Positions 6,647-15,096 of a stretch of DNA of 28,310 nucleotides are shown in pieces; the first letter of the stretch is position 1, and each line of letters starts with the position of its first letter. Location of the stretch: assembly GCA_900547555.1 (NCBI GenBank), contig URHG01000036.1, forward strand, positions 1-28,310, read 5' to 3'. The notes below the pieces were generated by a model. The model made no database searches, was not told where the DNA came from, and worked only from the letters and a program-made list of their open reading frames with translations. The translations under genes and the position numbers were made by a program. The DNA is from an uncultured Porphyromonadaceae bacterium. GTDB lineage: Bacteria > Bacteroidota > Bacteroidia > Bacteroidales > UBA11471.

Positions 6647-7537
6647 TTATAGAGAAGTGCTTTCGGCAATGATGATACAGATGATAAACAGCAGAGTGAA
6701 TAGTAACTGATTACGGGCGGTTGCTCCCAATACCCGGTTTAATTCCCGGCCGAACCATTTTCCCATGTCCCGATAACTTTTGATATGTGCTGTCAGATAA
6801 GCAAGAGGAAGTATAAAGCCGGCGATTCCTGCTGCAATCCAAAACTTCATGACCAGTAAAAGGGCGACGATACCATTGGTCAAATATGCGGTACGGGCGA
6901 ATTTCCGTCCGAAAAGTACGACGGTCGTATGTTTTCCTGCTGCGCGGTCGTCGTCTATATCCCGGTAATTGTTCACGATAAGAATATTGACCGATAACAG
7001 CCCCATTGCCGCACTACATAAGAATACATCGAAGTCGAATGTGAGTGCTTGTACATAGTAAGATAAGTTTACGGCGGCCAGCCCGAAGAAAATCCATACG
7101 GTCAAATCGCCCAAACCGTGGTAGGAGAGCGGATAAGGGCCTGCCGAGTAGGCTAATGCGGCGACGGCAATCGTCCCGCCGGTAAGGATCAGCCACCAAC
7201 CACCGACAGGTATGAGTGTGCAGCCTAAGATGCAAGCCGCTCCCAATGTTGCTATCGTTGCCGCCAGCATGGCTCGGGGAGAAATGTCGCCCGACGTTAC
7301 GGCCCGACGAGGACCTATACGGTCGGCTTTATCGCTGCCTTTACGGTAGTCGAAATAGTCGTTCCCGAAGTTAGAGGCAATTTGGGCCAGCAGAGCGAAA
7401 AAGAAACATATGGCGGCGATTCCCCAATGGGCTTTCTCATGAGCCCATGCCAAGGCTGTTGCCGCGAGCACCGGACTTACCGAGGTAGGCCATGTGCGGG
7501 GACGCGCTGCATTTATCCAGACTTTTATGTCGGCCAT
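6647..7537 (-). CDS. menA: MenA, 1,4-dihydroxy-2-naphthoate polyprenyltransferase (296 aa)
   Basis: UbiA-superfamily membrane prenyltransferase that attaches the polyprenyl tail to 1,4-dihydroxy-2-naphthoate, giving demethylmenaquinone. The N-terminus WINAARPRTWPTSVSPVLAATALA is the typical MenA opening. The first Asp-rich motif is NFGNDYFDYRKGSD (about 56-69), followed by GPRRAV; the second is NNYRDIDDDRAAGKHT. These bind magnesium and the prenyl diphosphate. Eight to nine membrane segments are visible. Menaquinone is the respiratory quinone of Bacteroidales, so the gene is expected to be important. No other men gene is in the window. It has its own -7 box and leads a two-gene unit with the CPBP protease. 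Confidence 0.92.
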   Translation of the reverse strand: MADIKVWINAARPRTWPTSVSPVLAATALAWAHEKAHWGIAAICFFFALLAQIASNFGNDYFDYRKGSDKADRIGPRRAVTSGDISPRAMLAATIATLGAACILGCTLIPVGGWWLILTGGTIAVAALAYSAGPYPLSYHGLGDLTVWIFFGLAAVNLSYYVQALTFDFDVFLCSAAMGLLSVNILIVNNYRDIDDDRAAGKHTTVVLFGRKFARTAYLTNGIVALLLVMKFWIAAGIAGFILPLAYLTAHIKSYRDMGKWFGRELNRVLGATARNQLLFTLLFIICIIIAESTSL

Positions 7538-7576
7538 TATCTTGAATTGTGATTGTCGTTACGATGAGAAATTTTT

Positions 7577-7584
7577 CAAAAGTA
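7577..7584 (-). promoter_or_regulatory. Bacteroidetes -7 box, TACTTTTG, for menA
   Basis: Exact TAnnTTTG match on the minus strand, 39 bp upstream of the menA ATG. It is divergent from the ribE promoter box at 7629-7636. Confidence 0.5.
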
Positions 7585-7628
7585 CATATTTAAGAGGAAA
7601 CCCGAGATGAAGACATAAAATTTTTTCC

Positions 7629-7636
7629 TACATTTG
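7629..7636 (+). promoter_or_regulatory. Bacteroidetes -7 box, TACATTTG, for ribE
   Basis: Exact TAnnTTTG match 45 bp before the ribE ATG. No clear -33 box. I see no FMN riboswitch motifs in the short leader. Confidence 0.45.
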
Positions 7637-7681
7637 ACACAAATTTGATTTCATCTTTAAAATCTTAAAAACCGAATCGAT

Positions 7682-8287
7682 ATGTTTTCAGGAATCGTAG
7701 AAGAAGCTGCTCCGGTTGTGGCATTGCGTCGCGAACAGGGCAATCTGCATCTGACTCTTTCGTGCAGTTTCACCAGTGAGTTGAAAATCGATCAGAGTGT
7801 GGCACATAACGGCGTGTGTCTGACCGTTGTTGCTATCGATGGAGATACCTATACGGTAACGGCGATACAGGAGACGCTCGATCGCAGTAATTTGGGATTG
7901 TTGAAAACCGGCGATAAAGTGAATCTCGAACGCAGCATGCTTATGAACGGACGTCTCGACGGGCATATCGTACAGGGGCATGTCGATTGTACGGCCCGGT
8001 GTACGAAGGTAGAAGAGGCCGACGGCAGTTGGTATTACACGTTTGTATATGAGTCTACTCCCGATATGGTGCGTGAGGGATATACGACAGTCGAGAAAGG
8101 TTCTGTTACCGTCAATGGTGTGAGTCTTACCGTGTGTAATTCCCAACCCGGCAGTTTTCAGGTGGCTATCATACCATATACCCACGAACATACCAATTTC
8201 CATCAGATTACCGAAGGTAGCGTCGTGAATTTGGAGTTCGATATTATCGGTAAGTATATCAGCCGTATCATGACTTACGGAAAATAA
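7682..8287 (+). CDS. ribE: Riboflavin synthase, alpha chain (201 aa)
   Basis: Catalyses the dismutation of two 6,7-dimethyl-8-ribityllumazine molecules to riboflavin and a pyrimidinedione. It begins MFSGIVEE, the family hallmark, and contains two tandem lumazine-binding barrels (about 1-97 and 98-190). Each has the matching strand: VAHNGVCLTV in the first and VTVNGVSLTV in the second. The linker NLERSMLMNGRLDGHIVQGHVD is typical. Length fits the family (about 200-215 aa). The nitroreductase gene begins 22 bp downstream on the same strand, and nitroreductases are flavin enzymes, so co-transcription is plausible. No other rib gene is in view. Confidence 0.95.
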   Translation: MFSGIVEEAAPVVALRREQGNLHLTLSCSFTSELKIDQSVAHNGVCLTVVAIDGDTYTVTAIQETLDRSNLGLLKTGDKVNLERSMLMNGRLDGHIVQGHVDCTARCTKVEEADGSWYYTFVYESTPDMVREGYTTVEKGSVTVNGVSLTVCNSQPGSFQVAIIPYTHEHTNFHQITEGSVVNLEFDIIGKYISRIMTYGK

Positions 8288-8309
8288 TGTTCCGGAAAAA
8301 TATTGGCAA

Positions 8310-8873
8310 ATGGAACGATTCCTCGATTTGGTCAAGCAACGTCAGAGCGACCGCAGGTATGATCCCGAAAAAGCTGTCGAACCGGCTAAATTGGCTCGTA
8401 TCATAGAGGCGGCCCGTTTTGCTCCTTCGGCTTGTAATGCGCAGCCGTGGCATTTTATCGTAGTCGATGATGCCGATTTGAAGAATCAAGTGGCCGATGC
8501 TGCGGCCAACCGGGTACTGGGCATGAATCATTTTACCAAACAAGCGCCCGTGCATCTGCTTGTCGTGGAGGAAGCGGGAAATATCACGTCAACGCTTGGC
8601 GGTTGGATAAAACGCAAGCATTTTCCGCGCATCGACATCGGTATAGTTGCTGCGCATATCGTGTTGGCGGCTGCCGATGAAGGGCTTGGGTCATGCATTG
8701 TCGGGTGGTTCGATGAGGCGGCTGTGCGTAAAGTGCTGGCGATTCCCTCGGGAAAACGTATATTGCTCGATATTGTTATCGGTTATTCGGCCGATCCTTT
8801 GCGTGAAAAATCCCGGCGTCCGGTACAGGAGGTTGCCTCCCGTAACCAATATGACCTACCTTACGGCGAATAA
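8310..8873 (+). CDS. Nitroreductase-family flavoprotein (187 aa)
   Basis: FMN-dependent oxidoreductase of the nitroreductase superfamily. The opening FLDLVKQRQSDRRYDP followed by ARFAPSACNAQPWHFIVV is the FMN-phosphate-binding segment, in which the arginines and SxxNxQPW are conserved. A later segment, AADEGLGSCIVGWFDEAAVRKVLAIP, matches the GxGxCxxG region that binds the flavin. At 187 aa it is one of the short forms. The natural substrate is unknown; members reduce nitroaromatics, quinones or flavins. It follows ribE by 22 bp. Confidence 0.85.
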   Translation: MERFLDLVKQRQSDRRYDPEKAVEPAKLARIIEAARFAPSACNAQPWHFIVVDDADLKNQVADAAANRVLGMNHFTKQAPVHLLVVEEAGNITSTLGGWIKRKHFPRIDIGIVAAHIVLAAADEGLGSCIVGWFDEAAVRKVLAIPSGKRILLDIVIGYSADPLREKSRRPVQEVASRNQYDLPYGE

Positions 8874-8885
8874 TGTCGAAAACGC

Positions 8886-8916
8886 TTTGATGCCCTTTTT
8901 TTTTACATTATTTTTG
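8886..8916 (+). promoter_or_regulatory. Full Bacteroidetes promoter (-33 TTTG, 19 bp, -7 TATTTTTG) for purM
   Basis: TTTG at 8886-8889 and TATTTTTG at 8909-8916 are separated by exactly 19 bp, matching the sigma-ABfr consensus. Transcription should start near 8921-8924, leaving a 5' leader of only about 12 nt before the ATG at 8935. This is the best promoter in the window. Confidence 0.75.
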
Positions 8917-8934
8917 CGAAATAATTCAATTCCT

Positions 8935-10101
8935 ATGAGCGATCAACGATATAACCTGAGAGGTGTTTCGGCCTCGAAAGAAGATGTGCATAATGCCATA
9001 AAGAATATTGATAAAGGTATATTCCCGAAAGCGTTTTGTAAGATAATTCCCGATATTTTGGGTGGCGATCCGGCCTATTGCAATATCATGCATGCCGACG
9101 GGGCTGGTACCAAATCGTCTTTGGCGTATATGTATTGGCGTGAGACGGGCGACCTCTTGGTATGGAAAGGTATTGCGCAGGATGCGCTCATTATGAATAT
9201 CGACGACCTGTTGTGCGTGGGCGCTACTGACAATATCTTGGTGTCGTCTACCATCGGGCGTAACAAACTATTGGTGCCCGGAGAGGTTATCTCCGCCATT
9301 ATCAATGGAACCGACGAGTTGCTGTCCGAGTTACGTGATATGGGTGTCGGTGTGTATGCAACTGGCGGGGAGACAGCCGACGTCGGAGACCTTGTGCGGA
9401 CCATTATCGTAGACAGTACCGTAACCTGTCGTATGAAACGCAGCGATGTGATAGATAATGCGCATATACAATCGGGAGATGTGATTGTAGGTATGGCTTC
9501 GTACGGGCAAGCTACGTATGAGAAATCCTATAACGGCGGTATGGGTAGTAACGGTCTTACTTCGGCAAGACATGATGTCTTTGCCAAATATTTGGCCGAG
9601 AAATATCCCGAAAGTTATGATGCTGCCGTGCCCGACGATTTGGTCTATTCGGGTGGCCTGAAACTGACCGATGCCATCGAAGGTCTCGACATCGATGCCG
9701 GCAGATTGGTGCTTTCTCCTACACGTACTTATGCTCCTGTCATCAAGAAAATGCTCGATGTCATGCGGCCGTGTATTCATGGTATGGTGCATTGTTCGGG
9801 CGGAGCGCAGACCAAAGTCATGCACTTTGTCGAGAATATGAAAGTCGTAAAAAACAACTTGTTCCCTGTTCCACCGCTTTTCCGTATTATTCGTGAGCAG
9901 TCGGGAACCGACTGGCAGGAAATGTATAAGGTCTTCAATATGGGACACCGTATGGAGGTGTATTTGGCTTCCGAACATGCACAAGAGGTTATCGATATTT
10001 CTCGTTCGTTCGGTATCGATGCGCAAGTGGTCGGTTACGTAACGGCTGCCGAGAAAAACCAGCTTGTCATCGAGTCGGAGTTCGGCCGTTTTGAGTATTG
10101 A
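8935..10101 (+). CDS. purM: PurM, phosphoribosylformylglycinamidine cyclo-ligase (388 aa)
   Basis: ATP-dependent closure of FGAM to AIR, the fifth step of purine synthesis. It opens MSDQRYNLRGVSASKEDVHN and has the PurM-superfamily landmarks: the HADGAGTKSSLAY loop (about 53-65), the IDDLLCVGATDN helix (about 89-100), GGETADVGD, and a glycine-rich YNGGMGSNGLTSARHD segment. Both the sequence and the length (about 388 aa versus about 345 in E. coli) fit the long Bacteroidales form. The frame is open upstream as far as 8647, but that stretch lies inside the nitroreductase gene; the promoter at 8886-8916 fixes the start at 8935. No other pur gene is adjacent. Confidence 0.92.
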   Translation: MSDQRYNLRGVSASKEDVHNAIKNIDKGIFPKAFCKIIPDILGGDPAYCNIMHADGAGTKSSLAYMYWRETGDLLVWKGIAQDALIMNIDDLLCVGATDNILVSSTIGRNKLLVPGEVISAIINGTDELLSELRDMGVGVYATGGETADVGDLVRTIIVDSTVTCRMKRSDVIDNAHIQSGDVIVGMASYGQATYEKSYNGGMGSNGLTSARHDVFAKYLAEKYPESYDAAVPDDLVYSGGLKLTDAIEGLDIDAGRLVLSPTRTYAPVIKKMLDVMRPCIHGMVHCSGGAQTKVMHFVENMKVVKNNLFPVPPLFRIIREQSGTDWQEMYKVFNMGHRMEVYLASEHAQEVIDISRSFGIDAQVVGYVTAAEKNQLVIESEFGRFEY

Positions 10102-10154
10102 TTCATAATGTCCGGCTGCGGTTTCCGTGCGTCGGATTGGCGTTTGAAATAAAA

Positions 10155-10182
10155 ATCCACAACGGGTTTTCCCGTTGCGGAT
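10155..10182 (+). terminator. Strong hairpin after purM, weak terminator on this strand
   Basis: A stem of 4 + 7 bp with one A/C mismatch and a TTTT loop (arms 10155-10166 and 10171-10182) lies about 54 bp after the purM stop. No T-run follows it on the plus strand; on the minus strand it would be followed by TTTTTATTT. It may end or stabilise the purM transcript. Confidence 0.45.
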
Positions 10183-10305
10183 TGTATCGATAAATCATGG
10201 AACCGGACAAAGAATGTTTCAACGGAAAAAGATTCCGGTAAGTAAATATTTGAGAGAATATTTTATTATCGGAAATCCTTATTGCCTCATATAAATTCCA
10301 TAGGT

Positions 10306-12360
10306 ATGGACTGGTTCGATTTTAGTCAACGATTGCCGCTTACCGACCCGACGGCAATATTTCTTCTTGTATTGCTTATAATACTGTTTGCCCCTATCGT
10401 ATTGAACAAACTTCATATTCCGCATATTATCGGAATGATTTTGGCGGGAGTCATTGTGGGGGAGCATGGCTTTAATATTTTGGTGCGAGACAGCAGTTTC
10501 GATCTGTTCGGTAAGGTAGGACTGTTCTATATCATGTTCTTGGCCGGATTGGAAATGAACATGAGCGATTTTCGGCAGAATCGGGGAAAGGCGATGGTAT
10601 TGGGAATATTGGCCTTTGTCATACCCATAAGTATCGGGTTGGTAACGAACATGGTTTTGTTGAAGTACGGTTTGTTGACCTCGATACTGCTGGCCAGTAT
10701 GTATGCGTCGCATACGTTGGTTTCTTATCCTATCGTTATACGTTATGGTATATCCCGGCAACGCAGTGTGAGCATTGCCGTAGGTGGTACGGCCGTAACC
10801 GATACTTTTACGCTTTTGGTACTTGCCGTTATAAGCGGATTGTTTAGAGGTGAGTCCGACGATTTGTTTTGGCTATGGTTGGTTATCAAGTTCATTTTGG
10901 TCGGGGTATTGATTACCTATTCTTTTCCGCGTATCGGTCGGTGGTTTTTCAGGAAGTACAACAATGGTGTCATACAATTTATATTTGTATTGGCGCTGGT
11001 GTTTTTGGGGGCGGCTTTGATGGAGTTGGCCGGAATGGAAGGTCTTCTCGGTGCGTTTATCGTAGGGCTGGTATTGAATCGCCTGATACCCCACGTATCG
11101 CCCTTGATGAGTCATCTGGAATTTGTGGGGAACGCTCTCTTTATACCCTATTTCCTTATCGGGGTGGGTATGATGATCGATGTGCGGGTGATTTTTGGAC
11201 ACGGAAATGCGTTGCTTGTGGCAGCGGTCATGATTGGTGTGGCTTTGCTCGGTAAATGGATTGCTTGTTGGCTGACACAGAAAATTTATCGAATGTCTCC
11301 GGTCGAACGTGTATTGATGTATGGGTTGAGCAATGCACAAGCGGCAGCAACTTTGGCGACTGTATTGGTCGGGTATAATATTGTCCTGCCTACGGGAGAA
11401 AGATTGTTGAATGACGATGTGTTGAACGGGACGATTTTGTTGATACTTGTTACCTGCGTTGTGAGTTCGTTCATTACAGAGAGAGCTGCCCGTCGCATGG
11501 CGATAGATAAAAGTTTGGAGAGGCGCACTCCTTGCAGACAGGAGCGTATATTGATACCTATTGCAAATCCTTCTACGGTTGGTAATTTGATAAATCTTTC
11601 ATTGGCGATACGGGATTCCGGTCAGGAAGAAAATCTGTTGGCACTGAGTGTTATCGATGACGTTGATAATTCGACGTACGCTGAGATGCAGGGAAAACAC
11701 AATTTGAGAAAAGCTGCGAAGATTACGGCGGCCGTCGATGTTTCGTTGAGGGAGATTGTTCGTTATGATCGGAATATCGTCAGCGGGATTGTCCATGCGA
11801 CCAAGGAGTATGGTATAACCGATGTCATTATCGGTATGCATTGTAAAAATTGTGCAGGAGATACGCTTTTCGGTAATTTGACGGGGGCGTTGTTGGAGGA
11901 CTTGTATCAGGAGGTAATGATTGCGCGTTTTTTGATGCCGGTCAATACATTGAGACGGATTGTAGTTACGATTCCAGTCAAGGCCGAGTATGAACCGGGT
12001 TTCTTGAAGTGGGTAGAACAGATATGCCGGTTGGCGATGGCTTTGGGAGGAGGTGTTTATTTTTATGCAAGTAAAGATACGAATACCGCTTTGCAAAAAT
12101 GGATATGGGAAAACTATAAACAGGTTACGGCCTTTTTCGAAGATACGGATGGGTATGAGGACCTGCCGGAGATTTCTTCAAAAGTAAATTCCGACCATCT
12201 CCTCATTATTGTTGCGGCGCGGCAAGGAACTGTTTCTTACGATGGTTCACTGGAACAGTTGCCCGATTATATCGACCGATATTTTTCCGACCGTAATATA
12301 ATCGTTTTGTATCCCGATTTGTCGGACGATTCGGTTTGGACTCCCTCGACAAAAGAATAG
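10306..12360 (+). CDS. CPA2-type cation:proton antiporter with universal-stress-like C-terminal region (684 aa)
   Basis: The N-terminal half (about residues 15-400) has some 12 membrane segments of the Na+/H+ exchanger (KefB/NhaS3-like) fold, including LNKLHIPHIIGMILAGVIVGEHGF and GLLGAFIVGLVLNRLIPHVSPL. The C-terminal part (from about 412, RILIPIANPSTVGNLINLSLAIRDS) is soluble and resembles universal stress protein (UspA) domains, probably one clear copy and one diverged one. In Bacteroidetes such antiporter-Usp fusions are common. The role is probably monovalent-cation/proton exchange in pH or salt balance, with the tail as a nucleotide-binding regulator; both are inferred. A TTG at 10282 would add eight residues; the ATG at 10306 with MDWFDFSQRLPL is preferred. 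No clear promoter is seen. Confidence 0.85.
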   Translation: MDWFDFSQRLPLTDPTAIFLLVLLIILFAPIVLNKLHIPHIIGMILAGVIVGEHGFNILVRDSSFDLFGKVGLFYIMFLAGLEMNMSDFRQNRGKAMVLGILAFVIPISIGLVTNMVLLKYGLLTSILLASMYASHTLVSYPIVIRYGISRQRSVSIAVGGTAVTDTFTLLVLAVISGLFRGESDDLFWLWLVIKFILVGVLITYSFPRIGRWFFRKYNNGVIQFIFVLALVFLGAALMELAGMEGLLGAFIVGLVLNRLIPHVSPLMSHLEFVGNALFIPYFLIGVGMMIDVRVIFGHGNALLVAAVMIGVALLGKWIACWLTQKIYRMSPVERVLMYGLSNAQAAATLATVLVGYNIVLPTGERLLNDDVLNGTILLILVTCVVSSFITERAARRMAIDKSLERRTPCRQERILIPIANPSTVGNLINLSLAIRDSGQEENLLALSVIDDVDNSTYAEMQGKHNLRKAAKITAAVDVSLREIVRYDRNIVSGIVHATKEYGITDVIIGMHCKNCAGDTLFGNLTGALLEDLYQEVMIARFLMPVNTLRRIVVTIPVKAEYEPGFLKWVEQICRLAMALGGGVYFYASKDTNTALQKWIWENYKQVTAFFEDTDGYEDLPEISSKVNSDHLLIIVAARQGTVSYDGSLEQLPDYIDRYFSDRNIIVLYPDLSDDSVWTPSTKE

Positions 12361-12507
12361 TTTTATTGTATATTGTGCTTTGTTATCATCGAGAAATATA
12401 TTATGGAAAAAAGATTTCTATAAATACAAAACTCGTAAAAGAATACAAAAAAGTGGTTATGGAGGAAAAATAATGATAGAGACCGTATGAATTATCGTTT
12501 TTTTTCA

Positions 12508-12515
12508 TACTTTTG
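12508..12515 (+). promoter_or_regulatory. Bacteroidetes -7 box, TACTTTTG, for the acidic protein/rsmI unit
   Basis: Exact TAnnTTTG match 20 bp before the ATG at 12536. No -33 TTTG at the usual distance. Confidence 0.5.
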
Positions 12516-12535
12516 TAGGTAAAAACGTTGAAATA

Positions 12536-13483
12536 ATGTTGGATTCTCGCATAGAACACATAAATGCGACGCTTGCGGAGTTGACCGAGTTAATGCAACT
12601 TGTGTCCGAAAGTTATCCCGAAGTGCCGGCTATTTTATGTAAAATTTCTCTTGAAAAAGGGGAATGCTTGTGTGAGGAATTACGGGCTTTAAACACTGTT
12701 AAAGAGACTGTTCCGATGGTTGAGCGGACAGTGGAAAAAGTCGAGAGCGATGAAGTGTCGTCGCTTGTTTCCGAAGGTGCGGAAAGAAACGATATCCCGA
12801 TGTGCGATACTGTTTCAGAGGAGAATAAGGAGTGTGAAGAATCTTTCTCTCTTTCGGAAGAAAAAGATATTCCGGATACGAGGGTGAGTGCATCGCCTTT
12901 TTCTTGGGATGCTACGGACGAGGAGTTTTGTCTTTTCGATCGGATTCCCGAAATGCAAACTTCTGAAAGAAAAGGAGATATTCTGCCTCGGTCGTCTTGG
13001 GAGACTTCGCGGGAATCTTCGGATTCGGAGGAGAATAGGGTGGAAAAGGAAATTCCTTCGCTCGATAAGATCGTAGACGGCAATCAGGAAGAAGCCGTAT
13101 CTCTCGATGAAAATATGGGAGATTCTTTGCAGGAATATTGTAGTGTCGAGGAGATGACAACCGTGTCGGGCGAAGAGAACCCTTTGGAGGAAAAACAGGA
13201 ATCTGACGTGCCGGAAAAAGGTGTGACGATGATTCTTCATTCCGAAGAAGGCCAACCGGATTATCGGGAATTACAAAAAATGATGAGTATCAATGATCGC
13301 TTTTTGTTTCGTCGGGAGCTATTCGATAACGATGGCGATTTGATGGCTAAAACCATTGAAGAACTCAATCATATAACGTCGTACGAAGAGTCGTTGACGT
13401 ATCTGCAAAATCATTTTGTATGGGATTTCGAGTCTGAGACCTTCGAATTGTTGCGTTCTTTGTTACAGCAGCGTTTTGAATAA
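12536..13483 (+). CDS. Conserved hypothetical acidic protein upstream of rsmI (315 aa)
   Basis: Function not recognised. Three regions are visible. Residues 1-60 are helical and begin MLDSRIEHINATLAELTELM. Residues 65-240 are low-complexity and very rich in Glu, Ser and Asp, and probably disordered. The C-terminal 74 residues (from about 242) form an ordered-looking domain: DYRELQKMMSINDRFLFRRE, then LMAKTIEELNHITSYEESLTYL, then FVWDFESETFELLRSLLQQR. There is no signal peptide or membrane segment, so it is expected to be cytoplasmic. The rsmI start codon follows 8 bp after its stop, so the two are surely co-transcribed. From memory, proteins with this C-terminal pattern recur in Bacteroidales, but no role is known to me. 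Confidence 0.8.
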   Translation: MLDSRIEHINATLAELTELMQLVSESYPEVPAILCKISLEKGECLCEELRALNTVKETVPMVERTVEKVESDEVSSLVSEGAERNDIPMCDTVSEENKECEESFSLSEEKDIPDTRVSASPFSWDATDEEFCLFDRIPEMQTSERKGDILPRSSWETSRESSDSEENRVEKEIPSLDKIVDGNQEEAVSLDENMGDSLQEYCSVEEMTTVSGEENPLEEKQESDVPEKGVTMILHSEEGQPDYRELQKMMSINDRFLFRRELFDNDGDLMAKTIEELNHITSYEESLTYLQNHFVWDFESETFELLRSLLQQRFE

Positions 13484-13491
13484 AAACGATT

Positions 13492-14217
13492 ATGTCGAAG
13501 CTTTATATCGTACCCACACCGATAGGCAATCTCGAAGATATGACGATGAGAGCTATCAAGGTTTTGCAGGAGGTAGATTGCATATTGGCCGAAGATACCC
13601 GTACCAGCGGTATCCTGATGAAACATTTCGATATCAAGACCCGTATGCAGTCGCATCATAAGTTCAATGAGCATAAGACCGTCGAGGCGGTTGTCGAGCG
13701 TTTGAGAGCAGGCGAGACCATAGCATTGGTTTCCGATGCAGGGACGCCGGCTATATCCGATCCCGGTTTTCTGTTGGTGCGTGAGAGCCGCAAGGCGGGA
13801 ATACCAGTCGAATGCTTACCCGGTGCGACAGCTTTTGTTCCGGCTCTTGTCGATTCGGGATTACCGTGCGACCGGTTTACGTTCGAGGGGTTTCTTCCTC
13901 AGAAAAAAGGTCGGGCAACTCGTTTGGCAGAATTGGCGACCGAGCCTCGGACAATGATTTTTTACGAGTCTCCATTTCGGTTGGTGAAAACTCTTACACA
14001 GATGTCCGAAATATTCGGGGTACAGCGTCGGGTCTCGGTAAGCCGCGAAATCTCCAAAATACATGAGGAGACTTTTGACGGGACATTCGAAGAGGTCATT
14101 GCTCATTATACGCAGCAGGAGCCACGGGGAGAGTGTGTAATCGTGGTGGCCGGTGTTGCCGATGAGAAAAAAGATAAAACCAAAATAAAAGAAAAAGAAG
14201 AATTAGACAATAATTAA
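13492..14217 (+). CDS. rsmI: RsmI, 16S rRNA (cytidine1402-2'-O)-methyltransferase (241 aa)
   Basis: Methylates the 2'-OH of C1402 in the 16S rRNA decoding centre using S-adenosylmethionine. It is a tetrapyrrole-methylase-fold protein with the family signatures LYIVPTPIGNLEDMTMRA (about 3-20), the EDTRTSGILM segment, LVSDAGTPAISDPG (about 79-92) and CLPGATAFVPALVDSGLP. The short C-terminal tail is rich in Lys and Glu (KKDKTKIKEKEE) and looks disordered. Length is somewhat below that of E. coli RsmI (286 aa), which has an extra C-terminal domain. It lies between two function-unknown genes on the same strand, 8 bp after one and 26 bp before the other. Confidence 0.94.
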   Translation: MSKLYIVPTPIGNLEDMTMRAIKVLQEVDCILAEDTRTSGILMKHFDIKTRMQSHHKFNEHKTVEAVVERLRAGETIALVSDAGTPAISDPGFLLVRESRKAGIPVECLPGATAFVPALVDSGLPCDRFTFEGFLPQKKGRATRLAELATEPRTMIFYESPFRLVKTLTQMSEIFGVQRRVSVSREISKIHEETFDGTFEEVIAHYTQQEPRGECVIVVAGVADEKKDKTKIKEKEELDNN

Positions 14218-14243
14218 AAAACAACTTTTAAAACAAGTAGATT

Positions 14244-15083
14244 ATGAAAAAAGTAGTATTAAGTATGGCTGCCCTTTCGATGCTTTTCTTTGTAGCATGC
14301 CAGGGTCCGAAAAAAGAAATCGCTCGTTTGCAATTTCAGAATGATTCTATCGCACAAGTCAATGCACGGTTGGCTTCCGATGTAGAGGAATTGTTGCAAA
14401 TGATAGACGAGATCGAAGCAAATTTCTCTCAGATTTCAAAGACCGAAGCCGCTTTGAATCAGGCGCAAGGAGAACGATTGAAAGCTTCTATCGCTCAAAT
14501 TATCGAGCAATTGGAAGATAACCAAAAGAAAATCGCTACGCTCGAAAAACAAGTAAGAAATCGCAATTATAACATTGCCAGCTTGAAGAAAACCGTTGAG
14601 CGTCTCAAAGCCGAAAATGAGGAAAAAGCTGCTATGATCACGGCTCTCCAAGCCGAGCTTGCACAACGTGATGCTAAAATCAAAGAACTCGATGCTTCGA
14701 TCGCTTCTTTGAACAGCAAACTCGATGCCCTCTCGAATGAGAACAAAGATCAACAAGATCAACTCAATGCCCAAGACCAAGCTCTCAACACGGTATTCTA
14801 TACTATCGGAACTAAGAAAGAGCTTAAAGCAAAAGGTATCCTCGAAGGTGGTATTCTCAAAGTTAGAACTCTTCAAGGTGTAGTAAACGATGCCGACTTT
14901 ACCAAAGCCGATCTTCGCAATGTATCTTCTATTCCTTTGAATGTGAAGAAAGCTACTCTTATGACTTCTCACCCCGAAGGTTCTTATACGTTTGTAAAAG
15001 AAGGCAAAGTTATCACCGAGCTTTCTATTACCAACCCCGAAGAATTCTGGAGCGTATCGAAATATCTCGTAATCCGTAAATAA
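14244..15083 (+). CDS. Coiled-coil lipoprotein with a conserved C-terminal domain (279 aa)
   Basis: Function unknown. The signal peptide ends in the lipobox FVAC (C19), followed by QGPKKE. Residues 21 to about 185 have a long heptad pattern (ARLQFQNDSIAQVNARLASDV and NRNYNIASLKKTVERLKAEN are examples) and should form an extended coiled coil. A compact domain of about 95 residues closes the protein, starting near LNTVFYTIGTKKELKAKGIL and ending in EFWSVSKYLVIRK. The residue after the lipidated Cys is Gln, and no acidic surface-export signal follows, so a periplasm-facing location is likely. Codon choice is visibly different from its neighbours (many ctc, gct and aaa codons), which suggests strong expression. 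It follows rsmI by 26 bp; no TAnnTTTG box is seen just upstream. Confidence 0.82.
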   Translation: MKKVVLSMAALSMLFFVACQGPKKEIARLQFQNDSIAQVNARLASDVEELLQMIDEIEANFSQISKTEAALNQAQGERLKASIAQIIEQLEDNQKKIATLEKQVRNRNYNIASLKKTVERLKAENEEKAAMITALQAELAQRDAKIKELDASIASLNSKLDALSNENKDQQDQLNAQDQALNTVFYTIGTKKELKAKGILEGGILKVRTLQGVVNDADFTKADLRNVSSIPLNVKKATLMTSHPEGSYTFVKEGKVITELSITNPEEFWSVSKYLVIRK

Positions 15084-15096
15084 TTGCGGATAGAGA

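Noticed and set aside
8647..8934. Upstream extension of the purM reading frame
   Set aside because: It overlaps the nitroreductase gene in another frame, and a full promoter at 8886-8916 places the purM start at 8935.
12390..12430. AGAAAT/ATTTCT inverted repeat after the antiporter gene
   Set aside because: A 6-bp AT-rich stem with a large loop and no T-run.
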